This document shows, in pieces, positions 7,889-15,604 of a stretch of DNA of 64,000 nucleotides. The notes beneath the pieces were generated by a model. It saw only the letters and a list, made by a program, of their open reading frames with translations. It had not been told where the DNA came from and searched no databases. The translations under genes were made by a program, and so were the position numbers. Source of the DNA: Mesorhizobium sp. M2E.F.Ca.ET.219.01.1.1. GTDB lineage: Bacteria; Pseudomonadota; Alphaproteobacteria; Rhizobiales; Rhizobiaceae. Each line of letters opens with the position of its first letter. Within the stretch, counting starts at the first letter, position 1. The DNA lies in the NCBI RefSeq assembly GCF_004016445.2, contig NZ_SADT02000005.1, positions 434,001-498,000 on the forward strand. Reading direction: 5' to 3'.

Positions 7889-9694
7889 ATGACGACGCCC
7901 CTCGACCACATCCGCAATTTCTCCATCGTCGCCCATATCGACCATGGCAAATCCACGCTTGCCGACCGGCTGATCCAGCTCACCGGCGCGCTGGAGGAGC
8001 GCGACATGAAGGAGCAGGTGCTGGACTCGATGGATATCGAGCGCGAGCGCGGCATCACCATCAAGGCCCAGACCGTTCGGCTCAACTACCGCGCCAAAAA
8101 CGGCGAGGATTATGTGCTGAACCTGATCGACACGCCCGGACATGTCGACTTCGCCTATGAGGTGTCGCGCTCGCTGGCCGCCTGCGAAGGCTCGCTGCTG
8201 GTCGTCGACGCCTCCCAGGGCGTCGAGGCGCAGACGCTCGCCAATGTCTACCAGGCCATCGACAACAACCACGAGATCGTCGTGGTGCTGAACAAGGTCG
8301 ACCTGCCGGCGGCCGAGCCCGAGCGCATCCGCGAGCAGGTCGAGGAGGTGATCGGCCTCGACGCCTCCAACGCCGTGCTGATCTCGGCCAAGACCGGTCT
8401 TGGCGTGCCGGACGTGCTGGAGGCGATCGTCCACCAGCTGCCGCCGCCGCGCGAGGGCGACATCAACGCGCCGCTGAAGGCCATGCTGGTCGATAGCTGG
8501 TACGACGCCTATCTCGGCGTCATCGTTCTGGTGCGCATCATCGACGGCGTGATGAAGAAGGGCCAGACCATCCGCATGATGGGCACGGGCGCAAAGTACC
8601 TCGTCGAGAGGACCGGCGTGTTCAAGCCGGCCCGCGTCAATGTCGACGAGCTCGGCCCCGGCGAGTTCGGCTTCTTCACCGGCTCGATCAAGGAAGTGGC
8701 CGACACCCGGGTCGGCGACACCATCACCGAGGACCGCCGCCCGACGCAAAAGGCGCTGCCCGGCTTCAAGCCGGCGCAGCCGGTGGTGTTCTGCGGCCTG
8801 TTCCCGGTCGACGCCGCCGATTTCGAGGATCTGCGCGCCGCCGTCGGCAAATTGCGCCTCAACGACGCCAGCTTCTCCTACGAAATGGAGACCTCCGCCG
8901 CGCTCGGCTTCGGCTTCCGCTGCGGCTTTCTTGGGCTCTTGCATCTGGAGATCATCCAGGAGCGGCTGGAGCGCGAGTTTAACCTCGACCTCATCGCCAC
9001 CGCGCCCTCCGTCGTCTACCGCATGAACCTCATCGACGGCACGGTGAAGGAGCTGCACAACCCGGCCGACATGCCCGACGTGGTCAAGATCGCCTCGATC
9101 GAGGAGCCGTGGATCCGCGCCACCATCCTCACCCCCGACGACTATCTCGGCGGGATCCTGAAGCTCTGCCAGGACAGGCGCGGCATCCAGGCCGATCTCT
9201 CCTATGTCGGCAAGCGCGCCATGCTGACCTACGACCTGCCGCTGAACGAGGTGGTGTTCGACTTCTACGACCGGCTGAAGTCGATCTCCAAGGGCTACGC
9301 CTCCTTCGACTATCACCTGACCGACTATCGCGAGGGCGACCTGGTCAAGATGTCGATCCTGGTCAATGACGAGCCCGTCGACGCTTTGTCGATGCTGGTG
9401 CACCGCTCGGCCGCCGAAAAGCGCGGCCGCGCCATGTGCGAGAAGCTGAAGGAGCTGATCCCGCAGCATCTCTTCAAGATCCCGATCCAGGCGGCCATCG
9501 GCGGCCGCATCATCGCCCGCGAGACCGTCTCAGCGCTCAGGAAGGACGTCACCGCCAAATGCTACGGCGGCGACGTGACCCGCAAGCGCAAGCTGCTCGA
9601 CAAGCAGAAAGAGGGCAAGAAGCGGATGCGCCAGTTCGGCAAGGTGGATATCCCGCAGGAGGCGTTTATCCAGGCGCTGAAGATGGGCGATTGA
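7889..9694 (+). CDS. lepA: Elongation factor 4 (LepA)
   Basis: The 601-residue translational GTPase matches the usual LepA length of about 600. G1 AHIDHGKS (15-22), G3 DTPGHVD, G4 NKVD and the LepA-specific C-terminal domain ending in the basic stretch KRKLLDKQKEGKKRMRQFG are all present. EF4 binds ribosomes and promotes back-translocation or remodelling under stress, and it also affects initiation. The ATG at 7889 begins MTTPLDHIRNFS, as in family members; the open frame reaches upstream into repeat D, but that part does not look coding. Confidence 0.97.
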   Translation: MTTPLDHIRNFSIVAHIDHGKSTLADRLIQLTGALEERDMKEQVLDSMDIERERGITIKAQTVRLNYRAKNGEDYVLNLIDTPGHVDFAYEVSRSLAACEGSLLVVDASQGVEAQTLANVYQAIDNNHEIVVVLNKVDLPAAEPERIREQVEEVIGLDASNAVLISAKTGLGVPDVLEAIVHQLPPPREGDINAPLKAMLVDSWYDAYLGVIVLVRIIDGVMKKGQTIRMMGTGAKYLVERTGVFKPARVNVDELGPGEFGFFTGSIKEVADTRVGDTITEDRRPTQKALPGFKPAQPVVFCGLFPVDAADFEDLRAAVGKLRLNDASFSYEMETSAALGFGFRCGFLGLLHLEIIQERLEREFNLDLIATAPSVVYRMNLIDGTVKELHNPADMPDVVKIASIEEPWIRATILTPDDYLGGILKLCQDRRGIQADLSYVGKRAMLTYDLPLNEVVFDFYDRLKSISKGYASFDYHLTDYREGDLVKMSILVNDEPVDALSMLVHRSAAEKRGRAMCEKLKELIPQHLFKIPIQAAIGGRIIARETVSALRKDVTAKCYGGDVTRKRKLLDKQKEGKKRMRQFGKVDIPQEAFIQALKMGD

Positions 9695-9726
9695 GGCTGT
9701 TAACGAGGCCTGCAGCTAGCGGATCC

Positions 9727-10779
9727 TTAGGCGCGTGCTTTGCGCTTCCGAGGAGTGAAGGCCTTGGTGATTTTGGCGTCGCGGATGCTTTCCCCAACCC
9801 GTCGCCCGACAATGTGCACAGTGACTGGCGTGTGGTTCCATTCGGCCTTTTGGATGGCCTTCTGATATTTTGAACTCACCAAGGGATCTTCAAGCTCTGC
9901 CACCAAGTTCCAGTCACCATCTACTGATTCGAGATGGACTCGATAGCTTTTAACGTTCTCTGACTCTAGGGCAGTGACAAGGAAGGTGTCCTGTATAACC
10001 ATCTTCTCGGACTTTGCTCGGCGTGTCGCGGTCACAGCAGAAATAACGTCCGCGTCAAATGCTAATCCCTGATATATAACTTCCGTCGCTTCACCGCTTC
10101 TCCTCAATACTTCGTCTACAGCATGGTCGCTATACTGAGATATATCTGATGCCGCCGCTGATTGCCTCGTTGCCTTCTTTAGTGTATCTGCTTGCGCTTG
10201 CTTGTCATGCAACATCTTTTCGATAAAGTCATATAAGTCTTTTTTCTCATTTTGATCGAATTCTCGGCCTTTTTGCTCAGCTTCAATCTTCTTCATTGTT
10301 TCCACGTGACTGAGGTACATGTACCCCCCAGCTGCGCCGAAGAACAAAACGAGGAAGGTCAGAATTGCAATTAATGATTGTTTACTGTTAAGTTTTTCCA
10401 CCGCTTTCCCCAGTGCACCAAGAGATTCGGCTGCCTTAGCGAATAGTTCTGAACTGCCTTCTGTTACAGAAAAGACTAGCTCTAGTTGCCTTTTCTCCGC
10501 ATCCGTGAGCCTTATGATGCGCCCATCATTTTTTATTAGGCGCGCGACGGATCTATATAAATCATTCTGGTACTCCACCAAACCGCTCATCATGGAAGCG
10601 GTCACCGTTTGGTGAAATGGCTCTCCCTTGAATGCAAAATGGACCTTCGTCCACCGGAGGTCGCTTAGATCAAGAGATATTTGGCTAGCTAGAAGTTCTC
10701 CTGAGAGCAACCCATTCAACGCATTCCAGGCAGCTTCTTCACTATCTATGCGGACGACTTGCGTCCCATCGGTTGCCAC
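9727..10779 (-). CDS. Unknown single-pass membrane protein in an AT-richer islet
   Basis: This 350-residue protein is not recognised. An N-terminal mixed alpha/beta region (1-130) is followed by one membrane segment (about 136-156), a charged coiled-coil-like stretch (about 160-205, KKIEAEQKGREFDQNEKK), and a C-terminal alpha/beta domain (about 215-335) ending in a basic tail RKRKARA. There is no signal peptide, so N-in/C-out or a hairpin topology is possible. Codon use is visibly AT-richer than in lepA next door, with many A/T-ending codons, which suggests transfer. The domain plan (sensor-like domain, one TM, second domain) would fit a sensor or effector, but this is inference. Confidence 0.75.
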   Translation of the reverse strand: MATDGTQVVRIDSEEAAWNALNGLLSGELLASQISLDLSDLRWTKVHFAFKGEPFHQTVTASMMSGLVEYQNDLYRSVARLIKNDGRIIRLTDAEKRQLELVFSVTEGSSELFAKAAESLGALGKAVEKLNSKQSLIAILTFLVLFFGAAGGYMYLSHVETMKKIEAEQKGREFDQNEKKDLYDFIEKMLHDKQAQADTLKKATRQSAAASDISQYSDHAVDEVLRRSGEATEVIYQGLAFDADVISAVTATRRAKSEKMVIQDTFLVTALESENVKSYRVHLESVDGDWNLVAELEDPLVSSKYQKAIQKAEWNHTPVTVHIVGRRVGESIRDAKITKAFTPRKRKARA

Positions 10780-10969
10780 TCGATTTCCTCCCCCTCAACA
10801 CCCGGCCGAAAAGTATGCTGGCTCAGAGGGGTGGTCAATGGAGCCAATTGCAAAAAGTCACGTCTTTAGCTCTGGAGAATAGGATACCAAGCTTGTCAAA
10901 CGTCCGGCCGGGAACGCAGAGCACTAAGGTGGAGACGGCTTTGGAACCTCAGCGCCCAGTGCGCAACGT

Positions 10970-11200
10970 CTATGACTGGGACGCGCTTTCGCCCGCTGCA
11001 ATGTCGAGTTCATGGAACTTCTCGCGCATCATCAAAAGCGATTGCTGCGTTATCATATATGCAGCGACTTCGCCGACGTTAGCACCGATGAACGAATTGC
11101 GTGCCAAGAGTTGTAGGTAGTCATGAAGCTTCTTCGGTACCGAGACACGAAACGCAACGGTATCCGCTTCATTCCGTTTTCGACCACGTTTTTCTGACAT
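10970..11200 (-). CDS. Small ribbon-helix-helix-like DNA-binding protein
   Basis: The product is 76 residues from MSEKRGRKRNEAD. A basic N-terminus leads into a beta-strand, TVAFRVSVPKKLHDYLQLL, then two helices with a turn at SFIGANVGEV, which is the pattern of RHH/CopG-type repressors. The start at 11200 was chosen because homology-like sequence begins there, although the frame opens at 11221. It lies upstream of, and on the same strand as, the unknown membrane protein with a 190-bp gap. No toxin-like partner is visible. Confidence 0.62.
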   Translation of the reverse strand: MSEKRGRKRNEADTVAFRVSVPKKLHDYLQLLARNSFIGANVGEVAAYMITQQSLLMMREKFHELDIAAGESASQS

Positions 11201-11318
11201 CGCGCTTAAACACATCGGCAATTTAATGCGTTTATAATCGCATTAAAATTCTTGCGCGTCGAATCGCGTTATGCGACTCTTGCAACAAGAGATTCGCATT
11301 GCAGGAATTTTGGCGCTA

Positions 11319-11347
11319 AAAGAAAAGGACGGCCCATTGGGCCGTCC
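11319..11347 (-). terminator. Intrinsic terminator of the tRNA-like unit
   Basis: On the minus strand GGACGGCC, a four-base loop AATG and GGCCGTCC form a perfect 8-bp GC stem. TTTTCTTTT follows directly. It lies 12 bp past the 3' end of the tRNA-like sequence, as expected for a monocistronic RNA gene. Confidence 0.85.
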
Positions 11348-11359
11348 GAAGTGCAGTGA

Positions 11360-11430
11360 GGCCGGGTTCGGAATCGAACCGACTTATGCAACCTTGCAGG
11401 GGAGCCGCATAACCATTCTGCCTCCCGGCC
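11360..11430 (-). tRNA. tRNA-Cys-like sequence (GCA), degenerate
   Basis: The 71-nt minus-strand sequence has a perfect 7-bp acceptor (GGCCGGG with CCCGGCC), a T arm with GGTTCGATTCC, a D-loop-like GAATGGTTAT and TGCAA at the anticodon position, giving GCA for Cys. The anticodon stem does not pair: CTCCC would face GTTGC with only one Watson-Crick pair. An alternative hairpin TGCGGC/GTTGCA with an 11-nt loop is possible. The outermost T-stem pair is also mismatched, and the encoded 3' end is TCAC instead of NCCA. It may be a decayed tRNA-Cys, an att-like remnant or an unusual functional tRNA. Confidence 0.5.
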
Positions 11431-11432
11431 AT

Positions 11433-11458
11433 ATCACCCCGCCCAAAGGCGGGGTGAT
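11433..11458. other. Perfect 11-bp hairpin beside the tRNA-like sequence
   Basis: ATCACCCCGCC and GGCGGGGTGAT pair perfectly around a CAAA loop. The hairpin sits only 2 bp upstream of the tRNA-like 5' end. Neither side has a strong T tract, so it is not a clear terminator. Confidence 0.6.
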
Positions 11459-11870
11459 TCGTTTCTACCCTTGACATTAGCCACAAGTGAACATGCCAGC
11501 AAACACAACTTGTAGCGTTTACAGATCATTTTTTCCAGGCCGACAATTCTCCCTTTAGCCCATCCATGCCCAACGCTTCCTCCGGCCCGTGAGCAGGCGA
11601 AAAATGTGGGCAAAACCCATAAAATCCGGGAAAAAGACCGGCCTCTAAACTCGCCGATCACGCCCGCAACTGGGACGCATAGCCTATAAAAAGCGACTCG
11701 TTTGGAGCCGTCAAGGATTCGTTTTTGCAGTTTTTGTGACCCCAATATCTTGTGTATCTCCAATGTGGGCAGCGGGGTACAAAAGCTTGGCATGTTGCAC
11801 AGGGGCGACAGCGCACCTTTGCGATTACAGAAGCGCTGCACTATCCTCTCCCCGTTTGGGGAGACATCAC
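11459..11870. other. Gap without a recognised gene
   Basis: This stretch between the hairpin and the next membrane protein has AT-richer composition than its surroundings. Open frames on either strand overlap the neighbours and have no coding bias. Any promoter of the minus-strand tRNA-like unit must lie here, but I see no convincing pair of boxes. Confidence 0.5.
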
Positions 11871-12383
11871 ATGCGCTCCACCTCTGACACCATCGCCGCG
11901 ATCGGCCTCGCCATTGGCGGTGCTTTGGGCATGGCGGGCACCTTCGTTGCCAGCGACGCGCTGCGCGAGACGCTTTGGACCATCGACGGCGTGGCGATCG
12001 TCGTCGCCGCAGCACTGCTCACCATGAAATACCAGCGGCTCGGCAATGATCTCGTCGCGGCCGGGTTCCTGACTTTCCTTGCCGGCGAAAGCCTGCTTCT
12101 GGCCGGCAATGCGGCGGGGTTGCAGGCGAGCGTGCCTTCCTATGCCGGCGGCATTGCGCTGTGGGCGGCGGGGCTGGTCATGGTCAGCGCGCAAGCCAGT
12201 TTCGCGCTCTGGATGCGGCTGACGGCCTTCATAGCCGCCGCACTCTTCGCCGTCTCGGTCCTGATGATCCTGTGGGGCGCGCCGCTTCTGCCCACCTCCG
12301 CGCCGCTGCCGGCGCTCGGCTATCCGTTCCTGGTGCTGACCTTCATCGGCTGGATCTGGACTTTGCTGAAGGCGGAGCGCTGA
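11871..12383 (+). CDS. Polytopic membrane protein of unknown function
   Basis: The 170-residue protein consists almost entirely of six hydrophobic segments separated by short loops, with a basic C-terminus (LLKAER). The start MRSTSDTIAAIG at 11871 was chosen because the longer frame from 11736 lies in non-coding-like DNA. The next gene starts 11 bp downstream, suggesting an operon. I do not recognise the family. Confidence 0.72.
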   Translation: MRSTSDTIAAIGLAIGGALGMAGTFVASDALRETLWTIDGVAIVVAAALLTMKYQRLGNDLVAAGFLTFLAGESLLLAGNAAGLQASVPSYAGGIALWAAGLVMVSAQASFALWMRLTAFIAAALFAVSVLMILWGAPLLPTSAPLPALGYPFLVLTFIGWIWTLLKAER

Positions 12384-12394
12384 GCGCCAAGGCC

Positions 12395-12904
12395 ATGGCC
12401 GCCCCGCTCGAACTCCGCAACAGCCCGTCGGGAAAGATTTTTCCGGCGCTCGGGCCGTTCCTGATCGGCGGCGTCTTCGGCTTCGGCGCGCTGCAGGGCG
12501 TGGCTTCGGGCGCGGATGGCGGGCATGTGCTGTGGATCGCGCTGCTCGGCGCCGCCTGCCTCGGGCTCGGCGCCTTTATCGCCCGCGGCGCCTTCGACAC
12601 TTCGGTCAAGGTGACCCTTGACCAGCGCGGCTTCCGCGATGTTCGCGCCGGCGACGTGCTGGTGCCGTGGAGCAAGGTGAAAAGCGTGCGGCTTGCCGCC
12701 GGCGGCAAGGGCGCGGCGATGCTCAATTTCGAGCTCACCGGCGAGCCGCCCGACGCGATCCGTTATTCCTCCGCCAACGCCTTCGGCCTGATGCCCTTCG
12801 GCAAGACCACGGTGCATATGGAGATCTCCTCGCTCGACGTGCGGGGGCAGGATCTTGTGGATGCGGTGAAGAAGTTCGCGCCGCATGTGTTGGTGAAGCG
12901 CTGA
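12395..12904 (+). CDS. Membrane-anchored protein with PH-like C-terminal domain
   Basis: The 169-residue product has two N-terminal hydrophobic segments (about 20-40 and 45-65). A predicted all-beta domain with one C-terminal helix follows (about 70-165), containing VTLDQRGFRD and VPWSKVKSVRL. The strand pattern resembles small bacterial PH-like membrane proteins, but this is a visual judgement. It is probably co-transcribed with the preceding membrane protein. Confidence 0.7.
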   Translation: MAAPLELRNSPSGKIFPALGPFLIGGVFGFGALQGVASGADGGHVLWIALLGAACLGLGAFIARGAFDTSVKVTLDQRGFRDVRAGDVLVPWSKVKSVRLAAGGKGAAMLNFELTGEPPDAIRYSSANAFGLMPFGKTTVHMEISSLDVRGQDLVDAVKKFAPHVLVKR

Positions 12905-12948
12905 TTCTTCCACCCCCCCTTGTGGGGATCGGAGGCGCCGGAACTGCT

Positions 12949-13336
12949 GATCTCCCCCCTCGTGGGGGTTGAGGAGCGGTCCGCGTAGCGGACGGGAAGC
13001 CAATTGCTTGGCTTTCCGAGCGACGAAAGCCGGCAGGACAGAGGGGGGCGCTGTCCCGCCAGCGTCTCAGGGCCTAGGTTCCTCGCCCCGCCACAGGCGG
13101 GGAGAGGTGTCCGCGAAGCGGACGGAGAGGGGCCTTCGTAGGGCGCTCCCCTCTCCGTCTCGGCTTCGCCGAGCCACCTCTCCCCACTTCGTGGGGCGAG
13201 GAACCTTGATCTTGCACACGCCGCGTTCCTTCGCGCCCCCCCTCTGGCCTGCCGGGCGTTCGAAGCTCGAAAAGCCAAGCAATTGGCTTTTCGTCCGCTG
13301 CGCGGACCGCTTCTCACCCCCCACAAGGGGGGAGAT
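12949..13336. repeat. Family D pair enclosing a family C element
   Basis: The left arm reads GATCTCCCCCC...GGTCCGCGTAGCGGACGG...AGCCAATTGCTTGGCT. The right arm is its approximate inverse, AGCCAAGCAATTGGCT...CGTCCGCTGCGCGGACCG...GGGGGGAGATTA. A family C palindrome lies nested between them at 13077-13205. This fills the 474-bp gap between the flanking genes and suggests successive insertion of palindromes. Confidence 0.8.
13077..13205. repeat. Family C palindromic repeat, copy 1
   Basis: This ~130-bp near-palindrome opens GGTTCCTCGCCCC and closes GGGGCGAGGAACC. Inner arms are GGGGAGAGGTGTCCGCGAAG and GCCGAGCCACCTCTCCCC around a GGGGCCTTCGTAGGGCGCTC centre. Close copies are at 13751, 15377 and 17635. 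Confidence 0.88.
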
Positions 13337-13378
13337 TACGCATTCCACCCGTGCTCTACTCCCGTCGGGGACCTCGCC

Positions 13379-13726
13379 ATGATTCGCGCCTTGCTCGCCT
13401 TCCTTCTTCTCACCACGCCGGCCTTCGCCGCCGACATGTCGGTCTTCGTGCGCAACCAGCGCTCGGACGGCGTCGCGCTGGAGCTGTTCAGCCGCGACAG
13501 CCAGAAAGTCTGGCCGGGCGGCGACAAGGTGTTTCTCATCCGGCCGAAGGCGCGGAAATCCGTGCCGATCTCCTGCGAGTCCGGCGAGCATATCTGCTGG
13601 GGCGCCTGGGTGGACGGCGACGATTCCGTCTCCGCCGGCGTCGGCCCCGACAACGACCAGCCCTGCGACACCTGCTGCTTCATCTGCGTGGAGCACTCGA
13701 CCGAGACGGTGGATTTGGCCGAGTAG
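13379..13726 (+). CDS. Small secreted six-cysteine protein, paralogue 1
   Basis: The 115-residue precursor has a signal peptide, MIRALLAFLLLTTPAFA, with likely cleavage after AFA. The mature part has six cysteines spaced C-x6-C-x22-C-x2-C-C-x2-C, with GAWVDGDDS and GVGPDN between the second and third. It ends in an acidic tail. The gene at 14084 encodes a close paralogue with identical cysteine spacing. The pattern suggests a disulphide-bonded or metal-binding periplasmic protein. The family is not recognised. The start at 13379 places the signal peptide at the N-terminus; the longer frame begins in repeat DNA. Confidence 0.78.
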   Translation: MIRALLAFLLLTTPAFAADMSVFVRNQRSDGVALELFSRDSQKVWPGGDKVFLIRPKARKSVPISCESGEHICWGAWVDGDDSVSAGVGPDNDQPCDTCCFICVEHSTETVDLAE

Positions 13727-13750
13727 GGATGGCGCGACGCCGAACCTGCT

Positions 13751-13881
13751 GTTCCTCGCCCCCGCCAAAGGCGGGGGAGAGGTGGCCGCGAAGCGGACGG
13801 AGAGGGGGTCTTCGTAGGGCGCTCCCCTCTCCGTCTCGGCTTCGCCGAGCCACCTCTCCCCACTTTCGTGGGGCGAGGAAA
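13751..13881. repeat. Family C palindromic repeat, copy 2
   Basis: It begins GTTCCTCGCCCCC and ends GGGGCGAGGAA, with the same inner arms as the copy at 13077. It separates the two paralogous six-cysteine genes and is the only recognisable content of the 13727-14083 gap apart from the upstream region of the second gene. Confidence 0.88.
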
Positions 13882-14083
13882 CGCGAACTCGCCGGCGCCG
13901 CGTTCCGCATCACCTCTGTCCTGCCGGATATCCCCCAGAGGTGGAATTGGCCGGCATCGCCGCTTTCCCAACCACCTCCAAATTTCCCTCAGCTATTTTC
14001 GCCACCACCCCCTTGGCATCGCCGCTCCTCATGCCATCATCGCGCCATCGGCCGTGGGGGCCGATTCTATCTCGGGGGTTCTC

Positions 14084-14455
14084 ATGTCCATCTCTTTCGC
14101 GCGCCGCGCCGCCGCTGCGCTTTCGCTTGCCGTCCTCATCGCGCCCGCCGCCCATGCCGGCGACGTCACCTTCCAGATCAGGAACAACCATCCCAACGCC
14201 ATGCGCGTCGAGCTCTACAGCCAGGACCGCGACTATGTCTGGCCGGGCAATGGCAAGGATTTCTATCTCGACGACGGCGAGACCAAGCAACTGCCGATCT
14301 CCTGCAACGAGGGCGAGAAGATCTGCTACGGCGCCTGGGTCGACGGCGATGAAAGCACCTATTGGGGTGTCGGCCCCAACAACCAGGAGAGCTGCGAGGA
14401 CTGCTGTTACACCTGCAGCGGCGGGCAAACGGAGGAGATCGACCTGGAGGAGTGA
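14084..14455 (+). CDS. Small secreted six-cysteine protein, paralogue 2
   Basis: The 123-residue precursor has a signal peptide (about 1-25, RRAAAALSLAVLIAPAAHA). The mature part mirrors the gene at 13379: VTFQIRNNHPNAMRVELYS, then PISC, ICYGAWVDGDES, GVGPNN and CEDCCYTC, ending in an acidic tail. Cysteine spacing is again C-x6-C-x22-C-x2-C-C-x2-C. This is a tandem duplication interrupted by a family C repeat. Function is unknown; periplasmic location is inferred from the signal peptide. Confidence 0.8.
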   Translation: MSISFARRAAAALSLAVLIAPAAHAGDVTFQIRNNHPNAMRVELYSQDRDYVWPGNGKDFYLDDGETKQLPISCNEGEKICYGAWVDGDESTYWGVGPNNQESCEDCCYTCSGGQTEEIDLEE

Positions 14456-14542
14456 GGGGACGACTGCCCATCCTCCCAGCTTGACGCCCTTCGCACCCGC
14501 GCCTTAAGCCATGTCTCCACCCCAACAGGAGACCCCACCCAA

Positions 14543-15169
14543 ATGGCAGGCACTGTCGAAGGCGAGAAGATCGACGTTTCCTTCAGCGGCAAGCGCTGCA
14601 TCCATTCGCGCAATTGCGTGCTCGGCAACCCGCATGTCTTCGTGCCCAATGCGCCGGGCGAGTGGATCCATCCGGAAGCGGCCAGCGTCGAGCAGGTCGT
14701 TGCCTTGGCGGAGAACTGCCCGTCGGGCGCCATCACCTACCACCGCAAGGATGGCGGGCCGCAGGAGAAGCCGCCCGTGGTCAACACGGTGCGTGTCCGC
14801 GAAAACGGCCCGCTGGCGGTCCATGCCGAGATCGTGCTGGGTGAAGAAACCTTCTTCCGCGCCACGCTCTGCCGCTGTGGTGAATCGCAGAACAAGCCCT
14901 TCTGCGACAACAGCCACATCAAGGCCGGCTTCACCGCCACCGGCGAGCCGCCGCTGAAGGAAGCGCAGGTGCTGGACGCGCGGAATGGCCCGCTGACCGT
15001 GACCCCCACGACCAACGGGCCGCTGAAGGTCGAAGGCAATGCCGAGCTCGTCACCGGCACGGGGCATACGATTGCCCGCACGACGAAGGTGTTCCTGTGT
15101 CGCTGCGGGCATTCGGCCAACAAGCCGTTCTGCGACGGGAGCCATAAGAGGGTGGGGTTTGTTGGGTAG
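14543..15169 (+). CDS. Fer4_19 plus double CDGSH iron-sulphur protein
   Basis: The 208-residue protein has an N-terminal divergent ferredoxin-like domain (about 10-68; Cys19, Cys25, Cys59) of the type found in CDGSH fusions. Two CDGSH motifs follow: CRCGESQNKPFCDNSH (110-125) and CRCGHSANKPFCDGSH (186-201). Each should bind a 2Fe-2S cluster through three Cys and one His. The first motif has Asn in place of the usual Gly of CDGSH. It is likely a cytoplasmic electron-transfer or cluster-transfer protein. It is preceded closely by the six-cysteine genes but is probably an independent unit. Confidence 0.9.
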   Translation: MAGTVEGEKIDVSFSGKRCIHSRNCVLGNPHVFVPNAPGEWIHPEAASVEQVVALAENCPSGAITYHRKDGGPQEKPPVVNTVRVRENGPLAVHAEIVLGEETFFRATLCRCGESQNKPFCDNSHIKAGFTATGEPPLKEAQVLDARNGPLTVTPTTNGPLKVEGNAELVTGTGHTIARTTKVFLCRCGHSANKPFCDGSHKRVGFVG

Positions 15170-15191
15170 TTAGTTGCGGAGGCCGGCGCGA

Positions 15192-15352
15192 GGCCCCCCT
15201 CTCTGCCCTGCCGGGCATCTCCCCCTCAAGGGGGGAGATTGGCAGCTTCGGCGCCGGCGCCTCTTCTGCAACATTGGTGATTGGCGAAAGCCGGCGTGAC
15301 ATCCGATCTCCCCCTTTGAGGGGGAGATGGCCGGCAGGCCAGAGAGGGGGGC
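15192..15352. repeat. Family D inverted pair (opposite orientation)
   Basis: The arm GCCCCCCTCTCTGCCCTGCC...GGGGGGAGAT is followed by its inverse GATCTCCCCC...GGCAGGCCAGAGAGGGGGGC. The arms are the same sequences as at 7637, but their order is reversed. This element and the next family C copy occupy most of the 15170-15604 gap. Confidence 0.8.
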
Positions 15353-15376
15353 TTCGCGCCGGCGTCTCAAAGCTTG

Positions 15377-15507
15377 GGTTCCTCGCCCCCGCCAGAGGCG
15401 GGGGAGAGGTGTCCGCGAAGCGGACAGAGAGGGGGCCTTCGTAGGGCGCTCCCCTCTCCGTCTCGGCTTCGCCGAGCCACCTCTCCCCGCTCCGTGGGGC
15501 GAGGACC
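15377..15507. repeat. Family C palindromic repeat, copy 3
   Basis: The element opens GGTTCCTCGCCCCCGCC and closes GGGGCGAGGACC. It carries the CTTCGTAGGGCGCTCCCCTC centre seen in the other three copies. Confidence 0.88.
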
Positions 15508-15604
15508 TTGCGCCCCCTGGCCCACCCCTCCAACCTTTATCCGGCAGCCCGTATCGGCTAAGGGCTTCGCGACAAAGCCCTCGACCCCCGGACTGCCCGC
15601 AAAA

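Noticed and set aside
7835..9469. Long minus-strand frame of 544 codons across lepA
   Set aside because: It is a shadow of lepA caused by high third-position G+C; the product is His/Arg/Gly/Asp-rich with no domain.
11434..12015. Minus-strand frame of 193 codons in the islet
   Set aside because: It spans the hairpin and the start of a membrane-protein gene, and has no ribosome site or coding bias.
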